Assembly: GCA_950295325.1 (NCBI GenBank)
Contig: OX485803.1
Location: forward strand, 14,258,001 to 14,322,000
Source of the DNA: Polytrichum commune
Taxonomy: Eukaryota; Streptophyta; Polytrichopsida; Polytrichales; Polytrichaceae
Direction of reading: 5' to 3'
DNA length: 64,000 nt
Made by a program: the position numbers and the translations under genes. How positions within the stretch are numbered: position 1 is the stretch's first letter; each line of letters opens with the position of its first letter. Positions 35,080 to 46,754 of this stretch are shown piece by piece. The notes under the pieces are model-generated. The model had not been told where the DNA came from. It saw nothing but the letters and a program-made list of their open reading frames with translations, and made no database searches.

Positions 35080-35960
35080 CTCGTTGAATTTGAGGGGCTA
35101 ATTGCACCGGCCACTCGTGGTAGCATCCGTCGGCATCTCCTATTTCTCAACATAATCCCCAACAATTTCATGGCGGAAACCGGACATGAATGTTGATATG
35201 ATCAGGGCATGAGGGGTTGATTGCTCCGGCCACTTGTGGCACCGTTTGTCGGCATCTCCAGCTGCCATAGTTTGAAAAGTGATGGGCCAACACCTATTTC
35301 TCAACATAATCCCCAACAAGTTGACAACGGAAACCGGACATGAATGTTGATATGATCAGGGCATGAGGGGTTGATTGCACCGGCCACTTTTGGCACCATC
35401 CGTCGGCATCTTCAGTTGTCATAGTGTGAAAAGTGGTGGGCCAACACCTATTTCTCAACATAATCCCCAGGAATTTCACAGCTGGAACCAGACATGAATG
35501 TTGATACGATTGGGGCATGAGGGGTGGATTGCACCGGCCACTTGTGGCACCATCCGTCAGCATCTCCGGCTGCCATAGTGTGAAAAGTGGTGGGCCAACA
35601 TATATTTCTCGACATAATCCCCAACAATTTCACGGCTGGAACCGGACAAAAATGTCGATATGATCACGGCATGAGGAGTTGATTGCACCAACCACTTCCG
35701 ACATCATCCGTCATCACCTTCGCATGTAATACAATGAAAAGTGGCGGGCCAACATCTATTTCTCAACATAAACTCCCGCAATTTCACAGCTGGAACCGGA
35801 CCAAAATGTTGATATGATCGGGGCATGAGGGGTTGATCGCACCGGCCACTTCCAACACCATCCGCCAACATCTATTCCTCGACATAATCCCTAGCAACTT
35901 CACGGCTGGAACCGGATGGAAAGTTGGGTGTGATCGGGGCCTGAGAAATGACCCGGTCAA
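35080..35960 (+). repeat. Satellite-like tandem array, 154-bp unit
   Basis: The phrase GATATGATCNGGGCATGAGG recurs at 35195, 35349, 35503, 35657 and 35811, exactly 154 bases apart each time. Shorter partial units flank it on each side (the last at about 35928 lacks 37 bases). Units carry GCACCGGCCACTT, CATCCGTC, GTGGGCCAACA and TTTCTC(A/G)ACATAATCCC. The constant period and modest divergence indicate a fairly recent expansion. Open frames here merely follow the repeat. Confidence 0.9.
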
Positions 35961-36399
35961 AGCTCCACGACTTCGGGAAGATCACCCATCGTTTTGGAGG
36001 AATCTATGGAATATACTTCAAACTACTGAAGAAAAACCCCGAAAGATCACACCATGCGACCAGTTGGGCTTGGAAACACTGGGATTTTGACAGATTCATA
36101 TGCCGAAAGCCTCCCCCATAGCCTCCTGTAAATTAAAGTGGCCATTGGAATTATACAAGTTATGTACCACGAAATCATCATGAGGATGCATGACTCCGGT
36201 TGTGAATGCTTTAAGAAGTCGGCCATCACTTTGACATTCATTAAATTTCGTGGGCCACACCCTTCCTTGTCTTATGAATGTCGTAAAGGTCTTTGCACTT
36301 CCGCCCTTCCCTTCCCACATGGGTAAGGTATTATCACTCCATACCTAAGTATGCGCGAATATCCACAACACCTACCAAAGGGTCGGTTGCATTAGGGGA

Positions 36400-36425
36400 G
36401 GGAAAGAAAGAAAGGAAGAAAGAAA
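36400..36425 (+). repeat. GAAA-rich microsatellite
   Basis: An imperfect (GAAA)n/(GGAA) run. It ends about 35 bases before the TIR element at 36460. Confidence 0.8.
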
Positions 36426-36459
36426 GATTGATTGCCTCGATGTTGTCATTGGTGTGAAC

Positions 36460-36920
36460 TACCGTAGCTCTTTAGGAACTTGGGCAGAAAATAAGTAATT
36501 TTAAAGGTGTTTGAATTTTTGGGAAATCAATTTTGTCGAGTGTCCGAAGAAAAAGAACCACAAAGAGTGCCTAAAATCACAAGAATGCAAGTGACATTCA
36601 CTGGAGTCCAACAAATAAGCATCAAATCAAAGCAAAATTTGTTGCCAAGCAAAACCCTAACTTACAAGTAAAAACCCAACTTTCAGGCAAGGAATGTTGG
36701 TTAAGGGAAGTATTTAGGTTAGTTGTAGCCGCCATAGATGAAATTAAGAAAACCACATATGAGTTATAAAAATGGCTTGGATGATTGTCTCACTTATTTT
36801 TTATTTACTTTTTGAATCCGCTCAATTTTAGAATATCATTTTATGGGTTGCCTAACTTACTTTCGCACTTTAATTAAGTATTGGGCATTAAGATGCCCAA
36901 GCTACTACAGAGCTATGGTA
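36460..36920. mobile_element. TIR element, TACCGTAG family, copy 1 (about 460 bp)
   Basis: The ends TACCGTAGCTCTTTAGGAAC and the inverse TACCATAGCTCTGTAGTAGC pair, and both are followed by TTGGGCA. The right part (CTTTAATTAAGTATTGGGCA) matches the right part of the longer element at 60759-61705. Nothing is coding. Confidence 0.65.
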
Positions 36921-37264
36921 TGGTGTTGCTTCCTTTTTTAATCTATACGTAATTCCAAAACGGCTATTACGAGAATTAGAGGGTCCCCGGCGAATGTTGT
37001 CTCCTTTTGAAGGTGAGCATCTTGAACGGGTGCAAACAAACTGGTTGTCACTAATCTCGCCCAATGGCCAACCTCCTAGGTTCCCACATGGTTGGTTGAA
37101 ACTATCCGGTTCATCCATATACCCACACTCTGATTGGGTGGATCATAGGTGGTAGGGTGTACCATAGAGCAAGTGCTAGAAAGGTCACCCATTCGAGTAC
37201 CATTCCAGCTTTAGGCAGCTTAACCTTGAAGTTCTTATGGGATTTGGGTTACGGCCTTGGGTTT

Positions 37265-37668
37265 AAGCCACCGTGAGGGGAGGCCAGAAACGATGATTAC
37301 TATTGTAGAGTCCCGAGACTTTTATTTTGAAGCGAAATCAACTCCTATATCAAGGTCAAAGACCTCTAACCACTCTAGTGAACATCGATTGGGATGAATA
37401 AATCTGCAACCAACTCGTAGGGGTTAATTACTACAATTATCCCCTTCAGTAGGTGTTAGGAAACTACACCACGAGGGAAGGGTGGAAACGATGATTGTTA
37501 TTGTAGAGTCCCATGAGAACTGTTTAAAGCCAAATCAACTCCTATATCAAGGTCAAAGACCTCTATTTAGTTTAGTGAACTTCAATTGGGTTGAATTTGC
37601 AACCAACATGTAGGGGTCAATTAATCATTATTACCCCTTTGGTAGGTGCCAAAAAACTACACCATTGG
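37265..37668 (+). repeat. Tandem duplication, unit about 198 bp
   Basis: Two copies share ACGATGATT, TATTGTAGAGTCCC, ATCAACTCCTATATCAAGGT, GTCAAAGACCTCTA and TGCAACCAAC-TGTAGGGG. The anchor repeats about 198 bases apart (near 37290 and 37489). No coding function is visible. Confidence 0.75.
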
Positions 37669-37770
37669 AGTATGTGGAGTTGTGAGCCAATTTTGAACCG
37701 ATATGTAGTGAATGCATGGTAGCAAAATTGAGTACGCATCATTAATAATGGTATCAATGATTCTAACTTA

Positions 37771-37958
37771 CTTATAACATTATTCAAATATGTAACAATC
37801 TTCTGTAAGAATGGCAATATTCCACATAATATTTCCAAACATTCCCCACATTCAAACTATTATGTGGGACTAACAACATTTCATTGAATATCCGGGAATA
37901 TTATGTGGAACATTGTTAGTCCCACATAACACTGTTGTGGATCTAAATAATGTTATGC
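37771..37958. mobile_element. MITE, ACATAACATTAT family, copy 2
   Basis: The ends are ATAACATTATTCAAA and the inverse GCATAACATTATTTAGA. The inner arms AATATTATGTGG and CCACATAATATT pair, as do copies of TTATGTGGGACTAACA. It is related to 11103-11251 but longer. Confidence 0.75.
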
Positions 37959-38333
37959 CAATGTCAAAATTTATAATACGAATCATGTCTTGATACTTAG
38001 TGATTATCACAAGATGACGGACCTTTGTATACACTAGTCATATTTCAAGGTACATAGTGTCAATTTAATACCAAAATGGTATTAGGGTAATCTTTATAGG
38101 TAGGAATGTTTCAACATGGCACACAAACCCTAACGGAATAAACAAATAAATGCATCCTCAAACACCTCAACTTCCCATGGAGAGGATTGAGTGCACCATT
38201 GTCAAAAGTGTTAATATGGCTCCATGGGTGTGCCTGGGATACATCATACTTAGCTCACAGAATGGGTGTCCTTTGACCATGCCAACTTTCATTGTGAAAT
38301 GAAAAGTCTTGATGAAAAAGGTAATGGACCTTA

Positions 38334-38781
38334 GGGGCCACTTTAAGCTTACATTAGAGCTTGAGGGCCCTCGACATGTGATATACATGTTATGTGATTG
38401 GTCGAGGATGCGGAGATGGTCCAAGTTCATTTTACATGAGACCTTGAAGGCCCAAGAAACCAAAAAACTTTGAATGGATGAAAAACTTACATGGTGTCCT
38501 AAGTGGCAACAAGTGGATAATGTCTCGTGGTCTATTGGATGTTGCATTAGGCCCGTCAAAAAGAGATGGGTTTAATGCATAACTAAGGGCCGTAGCAATG
38601 AATTAAATTGCCATTGGGTTTTAGATTTATCATATTTCCATGGTGAGAACCCAAACCCAAACATGAGGGCCCATTGATTGTAAAATTGACATCCTACTTC
38701 CCACAATAAGGCCTTTGGATGTTTTTCCAGGGCCCTCAGATTTTCATGGTCACGGCTCTTGGTTTGTGTGTAAAGCCACCC
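38334..38781. mobile_element. MITE, GGGGCCACTTTA family, copy 1
   Basis: The left end GGGGCCACTTTAAGC is preceded by TTA. The right end is the inverse of GGTGGCTTTACAC. Inner sequence (GAGCTTGAGGGCC, TTTGAATGGATGAAA, TTTTCATGGTCACGGC) aligns with the element in SDA1 intron 14 (55329-55732). The right target duplication is not preserved. Confidence 0.7.
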
Positions 38782-40600
38782 CTGTGTGGATGTGAGAAAG
38801 AGTGCATTGCACAAATGCCCGTACCCTTGCATGGGAGGTCCACCATGTACGGACTATTTGTAGGCAAGAGACATGTTGGCCACTTGCATGGAAATTGGCC
38901 CTTACCTTGACAAATTAAATAAAAATAAATAAAAATAAAAATCCTCATTACGTATGCAAGAATGACTTAAACTAAAGGCAACCCTAGTTTAATGTTGTTG
39001 GTAAGGTAGATGAGGCTAATGTGGACACCTCCTAACCGATAGATTCGAGCAATAGAAGCTTGAGCAGGTTAGCAATTGCGAATCGTGACCAAAGAATTTG
39101 AAATCATTGAAATTAGAGCTGAGGAAGGTGTTGATGTAGGCTCCAAATTGAACAAAATAAATAAGATTGTACTTCCCAATGCAATATTATAGGGGGAACT
39201 CTTTTACCATTCAATGTTGTGTAAGTGGACAACATTGTTAGCAGAGTCTACACTAGTCATTTGCCAATGGAAAACCAAGCTTCATGCCAATATTGGTTGT
39301 GTCATGTCTCTAAAGTGGTGGCATGTAAGATAAGATGTTGCCAAATTGTTTTTTTCCTTCTAAACTACCCACAATACAAGTTGGTGAGCAAAATCACAAC
39401 CACATGCCCCCTCCTAATTTGCCCACCTCGGGCACAAAAATCAAGCATGTCATAGTTCGGTGAACATATAGCACTCCTTATTATGGAGATGAAGGGTGTA
39501 GTTTGACTTTTGCGAAGGTGACCAATCCAAATATCATCAAGGCAACTGCTAAATCACCATGTATTGCTCACCCACCGAATTAAAGCAATTATACCGCCGA
39601 TTAGGAACCAAAACCAGGTGTCCAAATAAGGAAGCTAACTGAATTAGCCTCATCTACCTTAACCCACGAGATGGAGGAGGTAGGGTCACTTATGTTGATT
39701 TCCAATGACAAATTGTCTTAACTTTATATGTCATTTCCAAGCTTTAAATTGCTCACAACATATTATGGATGGATGAGTTCACATAGTTTAGGAGGACCAC
39801 ATTCTTGTCATGTTAGGCCACTTTACACTACACATCGTTGTTTAATTCCCCAAAAATCAAGCAATATGATTGATAGAGAGCAAATATCCCACACGAAATG
39901 GCTTTCACACTAGGTCCCATTTCCTACATCCAAATATCATACATGTGCAAACAATATGATGCCAAGAGGTTGGGACTTTGCCTTGAGCCCCTTGGGAGAT
40001 GGGTCAATCAAAAGTGGTGACTCAACTTGAAGGCTTAGTTCCAATGATAGTTCTTTATTAGAACAATCAAGCAAATAAAATCGAAGTACATTCTCAACTT
40101 GAAATACATGTTGGCGAGCAAACACACCACTCGGATTGCCATTGATGAGAGTAATAATCAACATGTAGATCAAAATCTCCAAGTTGAACAATGTTTTGAG
40201 GTTGAGCAAACATCAAGGATTTCTCTTAAGCTTACTATGGAGCACACAACATTCCACAACTCATGTTTTGCAAAGTAAAAACCAACTCCTCTTGTGGAAG
40301 TTGTCACAAATGCAACTTTAGAAGCAATATTTGCATGTAATCGAGGTGTTGGGTACCAAAACTAATCACAAAATTCACTATCAAGCCGTCACTCACTTGG
40401 GTATGGGTTGAGAATGATGTATTTGTGTCACATGTTACAAACACCATCATCCACTGCTAGGAAATGTGGTCCTAGAACACACTTCCCATTTGACATAGGC
40501 AATCATTAGCACATGATCTTATTAGGACATTTGGTACCAGATACCAATGTGATACCAATCTCATGAATATCTATTGGGTCCACCTATAACTCTAGACAAA
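38782..40600. other. Gene-free AT-rich DNA
   Basis: No gene or clear repeat family is visible. An (AAATA)n-like tract lies near 38915-38940. Confidence 0.5.
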
Positions 40601-41212
40601 CCTAGCCAATCTTATAAGTTCCTTGGCATGGAACACCCAACCACAAATATATATTGGAGAAATACAAAGTGGGTTCCTCTTAGCACTGGAGGGTTTGTGT
40701 ATCTCTCCACCAATCCTAGTGGTCTTTAAAGTTAAGGGACAATTACTACTTAAAGTAGAAGAATATGCGAAACCTATACATCATATGCGAAAAAAGGAGA
40801 TTTATGTTTAAGGTTTGGAGTCTTTTGTTTCCATCTAACAAAGGCATGAAGTCTTATGGATTTGCATTGGATTCTAGAAATTTTGATGTGGATAATGAGA
40901 TGAAGAGACATTTTTAATGAAGATTCTAGTGTTTATGGTCATTATTTACCACTTGATAATTTTCTTGAGAATTTACCCAATTATATACCAACATATAAAA
41001 GGGAAAAATAGAAGACCTTTACACACAAGTGCTTGTATTTTGGTTTAAAAGAGGAAAACTAAAAGGGTAAGATTAAAATGATAATAACAACTATCAAGAT
41101 TTTAATTGCTACATTATGTGTGAAATACACTTACAAAGATGTATTTAAAATAACAAAGAAAGAAGCTTGGTAGGTATGTTGTGATCCACCTAAACATAGG
41201 ATCTTAAATGCT

Positions 41213-41515
41213 TTGAGTTTGAGTAATGGTGGATTGTATTGGAAAGTTAAACAGGAAGGGAGTGTCAAGGTGCATGTTAAGATCCAACCATATCGATCTC
41301 AAATTTCATGTTTGGTCACTAAATTAAGTGATGACCTTGACTTGATCATGGGAGATGAGTGGTTAAATAAACATAGAGCCTGTATTAAGTATGACTGTAA
41401 AGCTTGTATATTGCATAAAGGCAATAAGAAAATCACTTATAGTAGTGTAGTAAAAGCAAGAAGAATTTCGAACCTCAAGATAAAACCCTCCCCACATTAC
41501 AACCCAAAAGGGTAG
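41213..41515 (+). pseudogene. Ty3/Gypsy protease-region fragment
   Basis: This is an unbroken 100-codon remnant. After a beta-rich stretch it has LDLIMGDEWLNKHRACIKYD, the equivalent of the LGMDWL motif that ends the Gypsy retropepsin domain. The catalytic DSGA motif is not present upstream, so this is only the C-terminal half of the domain. Confidence 0.6.
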
Positions 41516-41907
41516 TGAAAAAAAGTTTTCAACTTCTACTTGTCAATTTGAAGAAGATAGAAAGTGGGAAAGCATTGGAGAATTCCATGATGGATTGTGT
41601 TTTTTTAATCCCTAAATGCATGGGCCTATTCCCCAAAAGTTAAGGCACTACACATGAGTAATATTTGCTTACTTGAAGGAACAAATTTTAAATTAAAATC
41701 CTACATGAGTACATATATGTATATTGAAGATGTAACCAAATTTCAATAGGTTGGATCGCAATTGAATTAGTTATGATTTTTAACATGTGAAAATGATTAA
41801 ATTGAAATAGATATTGTAAGCATAAAATTTCATCCACTTTTCATTTGTTGTAGAGATTGTGTGTATTCATTAGTAGGTAAAAAGTTGCAAACGAAAAAGT
41901 TACAAGA

Positions 41908-42087
41908 GGCACATGATTGAAGCAACCCGAGAATTGGGTATGCATTTTGAGCACTTCAATTTCAATTTTATCAATGGCGTAGAATCTACAAATTAAAGGC
42001 ACATGATTGAAGCATCTCTAGAATTCAATATGCATTTTGGGCACTTGAATCTCGATTTTCTCAACAACGTAGAATCTACAAATAAGG
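41908..42087 (+). repeat. Tandem duplication, 91-bp unit
   Basis: GGCACATGATTGAAGCA...GTAGAATCTACAAAT occurs twice, starting at about 41908 and 41999, with about 15% differences. It lies between the protease and reverse transcriptase remnants of the Gypsy element. Confidence 0.8.
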
Positions 42088-42979
42088 TTGTTTGCTCAAT
42101 TCAACAATCAAAATATGCATCATAACCTAACTCAAACATCTTATGAAATGATTAACATAGGTTTGGAAATTGATGATTTGGCCCTTTGAACATAAAATCA
42201 ACCATTTTAAGGTTGCCCATACATTTAAGGGTTAAAAGGTGGAAGATAGCTTTGTATGGGCCTTTGGTACAAGAATATGAAGATATTTTTTCAACCAAAG
42301 TCCCTATGGCTCCCATATGAGAGAGACATAGCTCGTACTATCATTAGGAGAAGGGCATGAGCTTCCTTTTAGACCTATTTATAAGCTCAATTCAGTGGAG
42401 ATTGAAGAGACTAAAAGAAAAATGGCATAATATATCCACAAAGGGGGGATAATACCAAGCTCTTCCATTAAGGATCCCCAATATTATTTGTCAAGAAGAA
42501 AGATGGAGGATCAAGGATGGTGATAGATTGGAGAGCATCAATTAACCTAACTACGAAGAATCAATATCCATTGCCAAAATTTGTTGATTTATTTGATCAA
42601 TTGGCACATTCTTGTGTATTTGGTTGATTAGATATTGCTCGTGGGTATCAAAAAATCAGAACCTCATAAGAAGATGTACCTAAGATTGCATTTAGAGTGT
42701 CATTTGTCATTATCAATTCAAAGTTTTGAGTTTTATATTGCCATGGTCCCCCCCCCCCCATTACCGCAAAAGAAACATCATGGTTATTCATAGACAATGT
42801 GTTTAGACACCATGGTCTCAAAAACTTATCAGTGATTGAGATACTTGACATACTATTATATCATGGGTTGCATTGTGTCACATATTGGGTACCATACAAG
42901 CTATGTCCATTGTTTTAATCCCCAATCAGTTGGCCAAACAAAAAGGGTTAATAGGATTCTAGAAGATATGTTAAGGAAT

Positions 42980-43401
42980 TAGAGTTATTTGTAAAGTAAA
43001 GGAGACGAAGTCATGGGTTTAAATTCAAACCTTGAGTTTATTAGAATTAACACAAAGGCACCCGAGTTTTCTTAATGCTTAAATTACCATACACAAACAG
43101 TGGTGTCGGGCTATTAAAAACCGACTTTCTAGCTCGTCCTACTAGGATGAGTGGGCCAAACTAGCCTTGCATAGGTCAATTCAACATTTAGGATGGCGGG
43201 TCCCACGTGTGTACCCTATTTTAAATCCTGAAATTGTCTCAAAGTTTGAGAGATGGAAAGAGGAGGTCCAAAATTTGCACCCAACTTTCAAAATTGGCTC
43301 CAATGTATGACGAGCTAATCAACTCTTACTATAAAGTTATTTCAAAGAAGGATCAAATCCACGATTTCATCCCTCTTTTAGAACTTTTATGGATAACTCT
43401 A
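42980..43401. mobile_element. MITE, TAGAGTTAT family, copy 2, inserted in Gypsy integrase
   Basis: The termini TAGAGTTATTTGTAAAG and the inverse TAGAGTTATCCATAAAAG pair imperfectly for about 50 bases. Integrase sequence stops at EDMLRN just left of it and resumes with TPTQYDWDM on its right, in a compatible frame. The flank words are TTA/TA. It is related to 13734-13986. Confidence 0.8.
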
Positions 43402-44274
43402 TTATGTGACCCCAACTCAATATGATTGGGATATGTATATATCTTTACTTGAGTTTGCATATGATAATGCTTGGCAAGAATGAATTTGAACCACTCCTTT
43501 TGTGTTGAATTATAGTAAGCATCCCTTGACACCATCGAATCGTGGGATCATCTCGTGTCATGTCCATGTTGCAAAGGCCTTTGCGCAATCAATGTGTAGT
43601 ATTTTGCAAGAGCCAAAGACACATTTCTTAGTGGCGCAATAGAGACAAAAGTCCTATGTTGATGCAAAGAGAAGAAAACTCTCTTTTGATGTTGGAACTC
43701 AAAGTACTATCAAGTACATATAGCATTAAGTTAAATATTTCAAGAGTAAAGAAGCCGTTGCCTAACCGGATTGGCCATTTTAGGATAATGAAGAGGATGG
43801 ACAACGTGGCTTACAAAATAGAGTTGCCATAAACGTTGAAGATACATCTTGCATTTCATGTTTGACTTCTAAAGTCATATAGGACTTCTCACAAAGTATA
43901 ACCCCCCCCCCATCACCAATCCTCGAGGAAGATGATGAAATATTGTTTGAAAGTGAACGAGGTCTAGCACGTGAGATAAAGGGTTGACATACGAGACCCT
44001 CGTAAGCATCACCTCGTAAGCATCACCTCGTTTAGTGGCCTAGATATGGCCGTGAACACACTTTGGGGAGTCAAAAAGAATATGAGTTTAGAAGTGCTCA
44101 AAGAATATTGGGACACCATGGCACGTTTACAAAAACGGCTAACATTAAATAAAGGTGTCTAGAGTATTAGTTTTTCCAATAAGAGGGTTGAAAGGAATTT
44201 CAAATGAAAGCACTCGTAAATTTCATATTGATGGACCATTTGAGCATAGATGCTCAAGATTAAATGGGGAGGAG

Positions 44275-44635
44275 TGTAGCATTGGCTAAGATAAGTCAAG
44301 GCTAAGCTAATTTAGCTAAGTATTAGTCCAGGCTAAGATATTAGTTGCACTAGAACTAAGAGAACTAAGAAGGTTCTAGAATATCTAATATTAGAAGGGG
44401 AAATACTTAAATACTATAAGTAGTGATTGTCCCTTAACTCTAGGAAGCAACTAGGCATGGTTTAAGACCCTTCAAGGCTAAGAGAACCCCACTATATTCC
44501 TCCAACATAAATGTATATATATTGTGTTTGAGTCTTGAGGAATGCCTCATGGTTGAGTGGTTCATGCCAAAGACACTTAGAAGTGTGGCTAGGTTTGTTT
44601 ATAGTTCTAGGTGGATTTAGTAGATATTCGTTACA
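44275..44635 (+). repeat. Probable 3' LTR of the Gypsy element
   Basis: It begins TGTAGC directly after a purine-rich tract (AAATGGGGAGGAG) and is taken to end at GTTACA, which matches the start as an imperfect inverted repeat. It contains a TACTATAAGTAG TATA-like box. The end is a guess because no second LTR is available for comparison. Confidence 0.5.
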
Positions 44636-45462
44636 ATTTTCCATAATTTTCTCTCATGGGTCATAAGCTCCACATCAACAACCAAGAAGAATCATACTCT
44701 CATGCTTTAATCAACAATTTTGTAGTTCGTAGAGCAATTAGCCATTGTATCAACACCCATCAGGTGTATGCTATCAACAATCTCTTGTCATTGTACATTC
44801 AAAACATTTATCAATACATTCAAACAATTTTGCATGGTCATAGGTTACCACATTGCACCCATTCTACAAATTTCTTGCTCCTTATACAAGCTCCCTACAT
44901 TCTTGACAAAACAATGTACACATATTTATTTAATTTTAAATTTTTCCACCCACTAACCTCTCTTAACAAAAACAAGTTAAATATACCTTTATCTTAGCTA
45001 TCCTTCCTCTAGTTCCCCCTCCTTCATTCTAATTCTCTTTTTTCTCTCCCTTTCTTCCTACCTTGTACATTCACGGGGTCTTACTTTATCCTCATATACA
45101 TGTTGTGTTGAAGTAAGCTTTTATAAGTTCCAAGATTGTGATAATGTGTTATAAGGAACTATAAGGCATGCAATGTGTGATGAAATAACAAGGAATGTAA
45201 AAGATATCCAGTTACAAAATCACACAAAACTACAATATCACCTAGGTAAATGTAACATTAATTGTGATGTTTTGAACATGTTAAGGAATGCTTGGGACTT
45301 AGTAGCATGACATCCTATACACAATAATTATTAATTTTGAAAGAAAAATGGAAATACCAAAATCTATTATTACAATCACAATGATTATTGGGCACATTGG
45401 TGCCAAATCAATCCAGGTGGTAAGATAATCATTATGGGCTTTGCATTTCTCCAACTAGTGTA
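44636..45462. other. Gene-free AT-rich DNA
   Basis: No gene was found. A pyrimidine-rich stretch lies at about 45000-45065. Confidence 0.5.
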
Positions 45463-45845
45463 AGGGCCAATTCACATGGGGTCCCAAGTCTCAAGTCCCA
45501 TTTATGTTAGCAAGTCCCAACATGGAGGCAAAGTCCTGAACTTTGAGCCTCGAGACACCATTAAAAATGTGGTTAATTATCATCAAAGTTGGATCTTGAT
45601 TATTTTATGCAAAATATTTGCGGGACTTGTGTTGAGAGTTGGGTCTAGCTTTTTGCACAACCCAAATCTCAACACAAGTCCCAAGCTTCACCTCCAGAAA
45701 GTGTTGCCATGTAAGCATCCATGTCGTGCTTGGGACTTAGGACTTGGGACTTGTGCGAAATGGTAAGTCCCAACTGCTATGCTCTCGATGGCTAAGATTG
45801 CACGGATTGACCTCAAGTGACTTGGGACCCCATAAACTGGCCTTG
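45463..45845. mobile_element. MITE, GGCCGGTTCACA family, copy 3 (full length)
   Basis: The ends AAGGGCCAATTCACATGGGG and the inverse AAGGCCAGTTTATGGGGTCC pair. The central hairpin lies at 45621-45686. It retains the empty site GGGACTTAGGACTTGG used by the nested element in copy 2, and it is the best template of the family in this window. Confidence 0.8.
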
Positions 45846-46569
45846 TTTCATAAAGCTTGAGTGAGAACAATATAATTTTTTTAATTGTTTTGAATATACC
45901 GATGTTAGTTTCATTACTATAAGTACTATTGATCAAGGCTAGATTTTCATATGATTTTATATCTACTTGATGCTTGTGATGTGACGTGCTAAACGAAGCC
46001 CCGAACCCTTGGGTGGAAGGGAGTAAACCCATATAGGATCCGGCATTAGCTTTAAGACCCAAATTTATACTAGAGGCACCTATTCCTAATCATGACCCCA
46101 TCGGCATCTACATGGTACTGGAATTTCAATAAGGCTTGGATTGTATTTCGATCAAGTCGAGATCAATAATGCCATGACACATGTCTTGGTTTTAAGTAGT
46201 AAAAGTGAGAAGAAATGAGCGGTCATGACAAACTCTGGACATTGGTATTTTATTCAAGCCGACTTTTGGCTTCAAAAATTCACAATAATTTCAATGTAAG
46301 GAATAAAATTATTGAGAAATTTGCAGTCCTCTTGATTTCTATCTTTCTTAGCACCGCCTTATACTTCTCCATATCTGGTGCAAAATCTCTTAAGTGATCG
46401 GTCATGGGCGCCTCTACTCTAGTATAATCCAGTTGAGGCAGATGAAGGCATGACCTAGGATGTTCTACGAACAGACACTTTATTCACTCTGGCCTCCTCC
46501 GGAGACTGGAGTTCTTCTTCTTCTTGAGGCAGATACAGTGGCGCCGGTGGTGGTGCTCTTCAGTTGAAG

Positions 46570-46636
46570 GGTTTTAGGATTTTAGGGTTTAGGGGCTGAA
46601 GGCCCTCTGGCTATTGTTGTGAGGGTTTAGGGTTTT
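46570..46636 (+). promoter_or_regulatory. Telo-boxes in the SDA1 promoter or 5' leader
   Basis: TAGGGTTTAG at about 46583-46592 and TTTAGGGTTTTT at about 46625-46636 are reverse-strand AAACCCTA telo-boxes, with a looser TTTTAGGATT just before. Telo-boxes are enriched near the starts of plant ribosomal-protein and ribosome-biogenesis genes. They lie 120-185 bases upstream of the SDA1 start codon, which suits co-regulation with that regulon. Confidence 0.6.
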
Positions 46637-46754
46637 TCTTTGGCAAATCCCCTGTTTCGCACACACACAGCTCTTCGTCTTGCAGCAAACCCTGGCTGCA
46701 TTCATGTAGTGGCAATTCTAATTCACACAGAATTGTAAGAAGCTGCGACCCACG

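Larger units (their letters stand above)
41170..44635 (+). mobile_element. Decayed Ty3/Gypsy LTR retrotransposon, 3' part
   Basis: Pieces follow pol order. The end of the aspartic protease region (41213-41515) has DDLDLIMGDEWLNKHR. Reverse transcriptase remnants (about 42365-42720) have VKKKDG, RMVIDWRA and YPLPKFVDLFDQL. Integrase remnants (about 42790-42981 and 43400-43560) are split by a MITE, and a chromodomain-adjacent tail lies at about 43740-43900. Frames are broken by many stops and shifts, and the RNase H region is missing. A polypurine tract (about 44262-44274) precedes a TGTAGC-starting 3' LTR. No 5' LTR was found, so the left limit is a guess. Confidence 0.75.

Noticed and set aside
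35294-35633. Overlapping minus-strand open frames with repeated peptides
   Set aside because: They only follow the 154-bp satellite period and show no coding signature.
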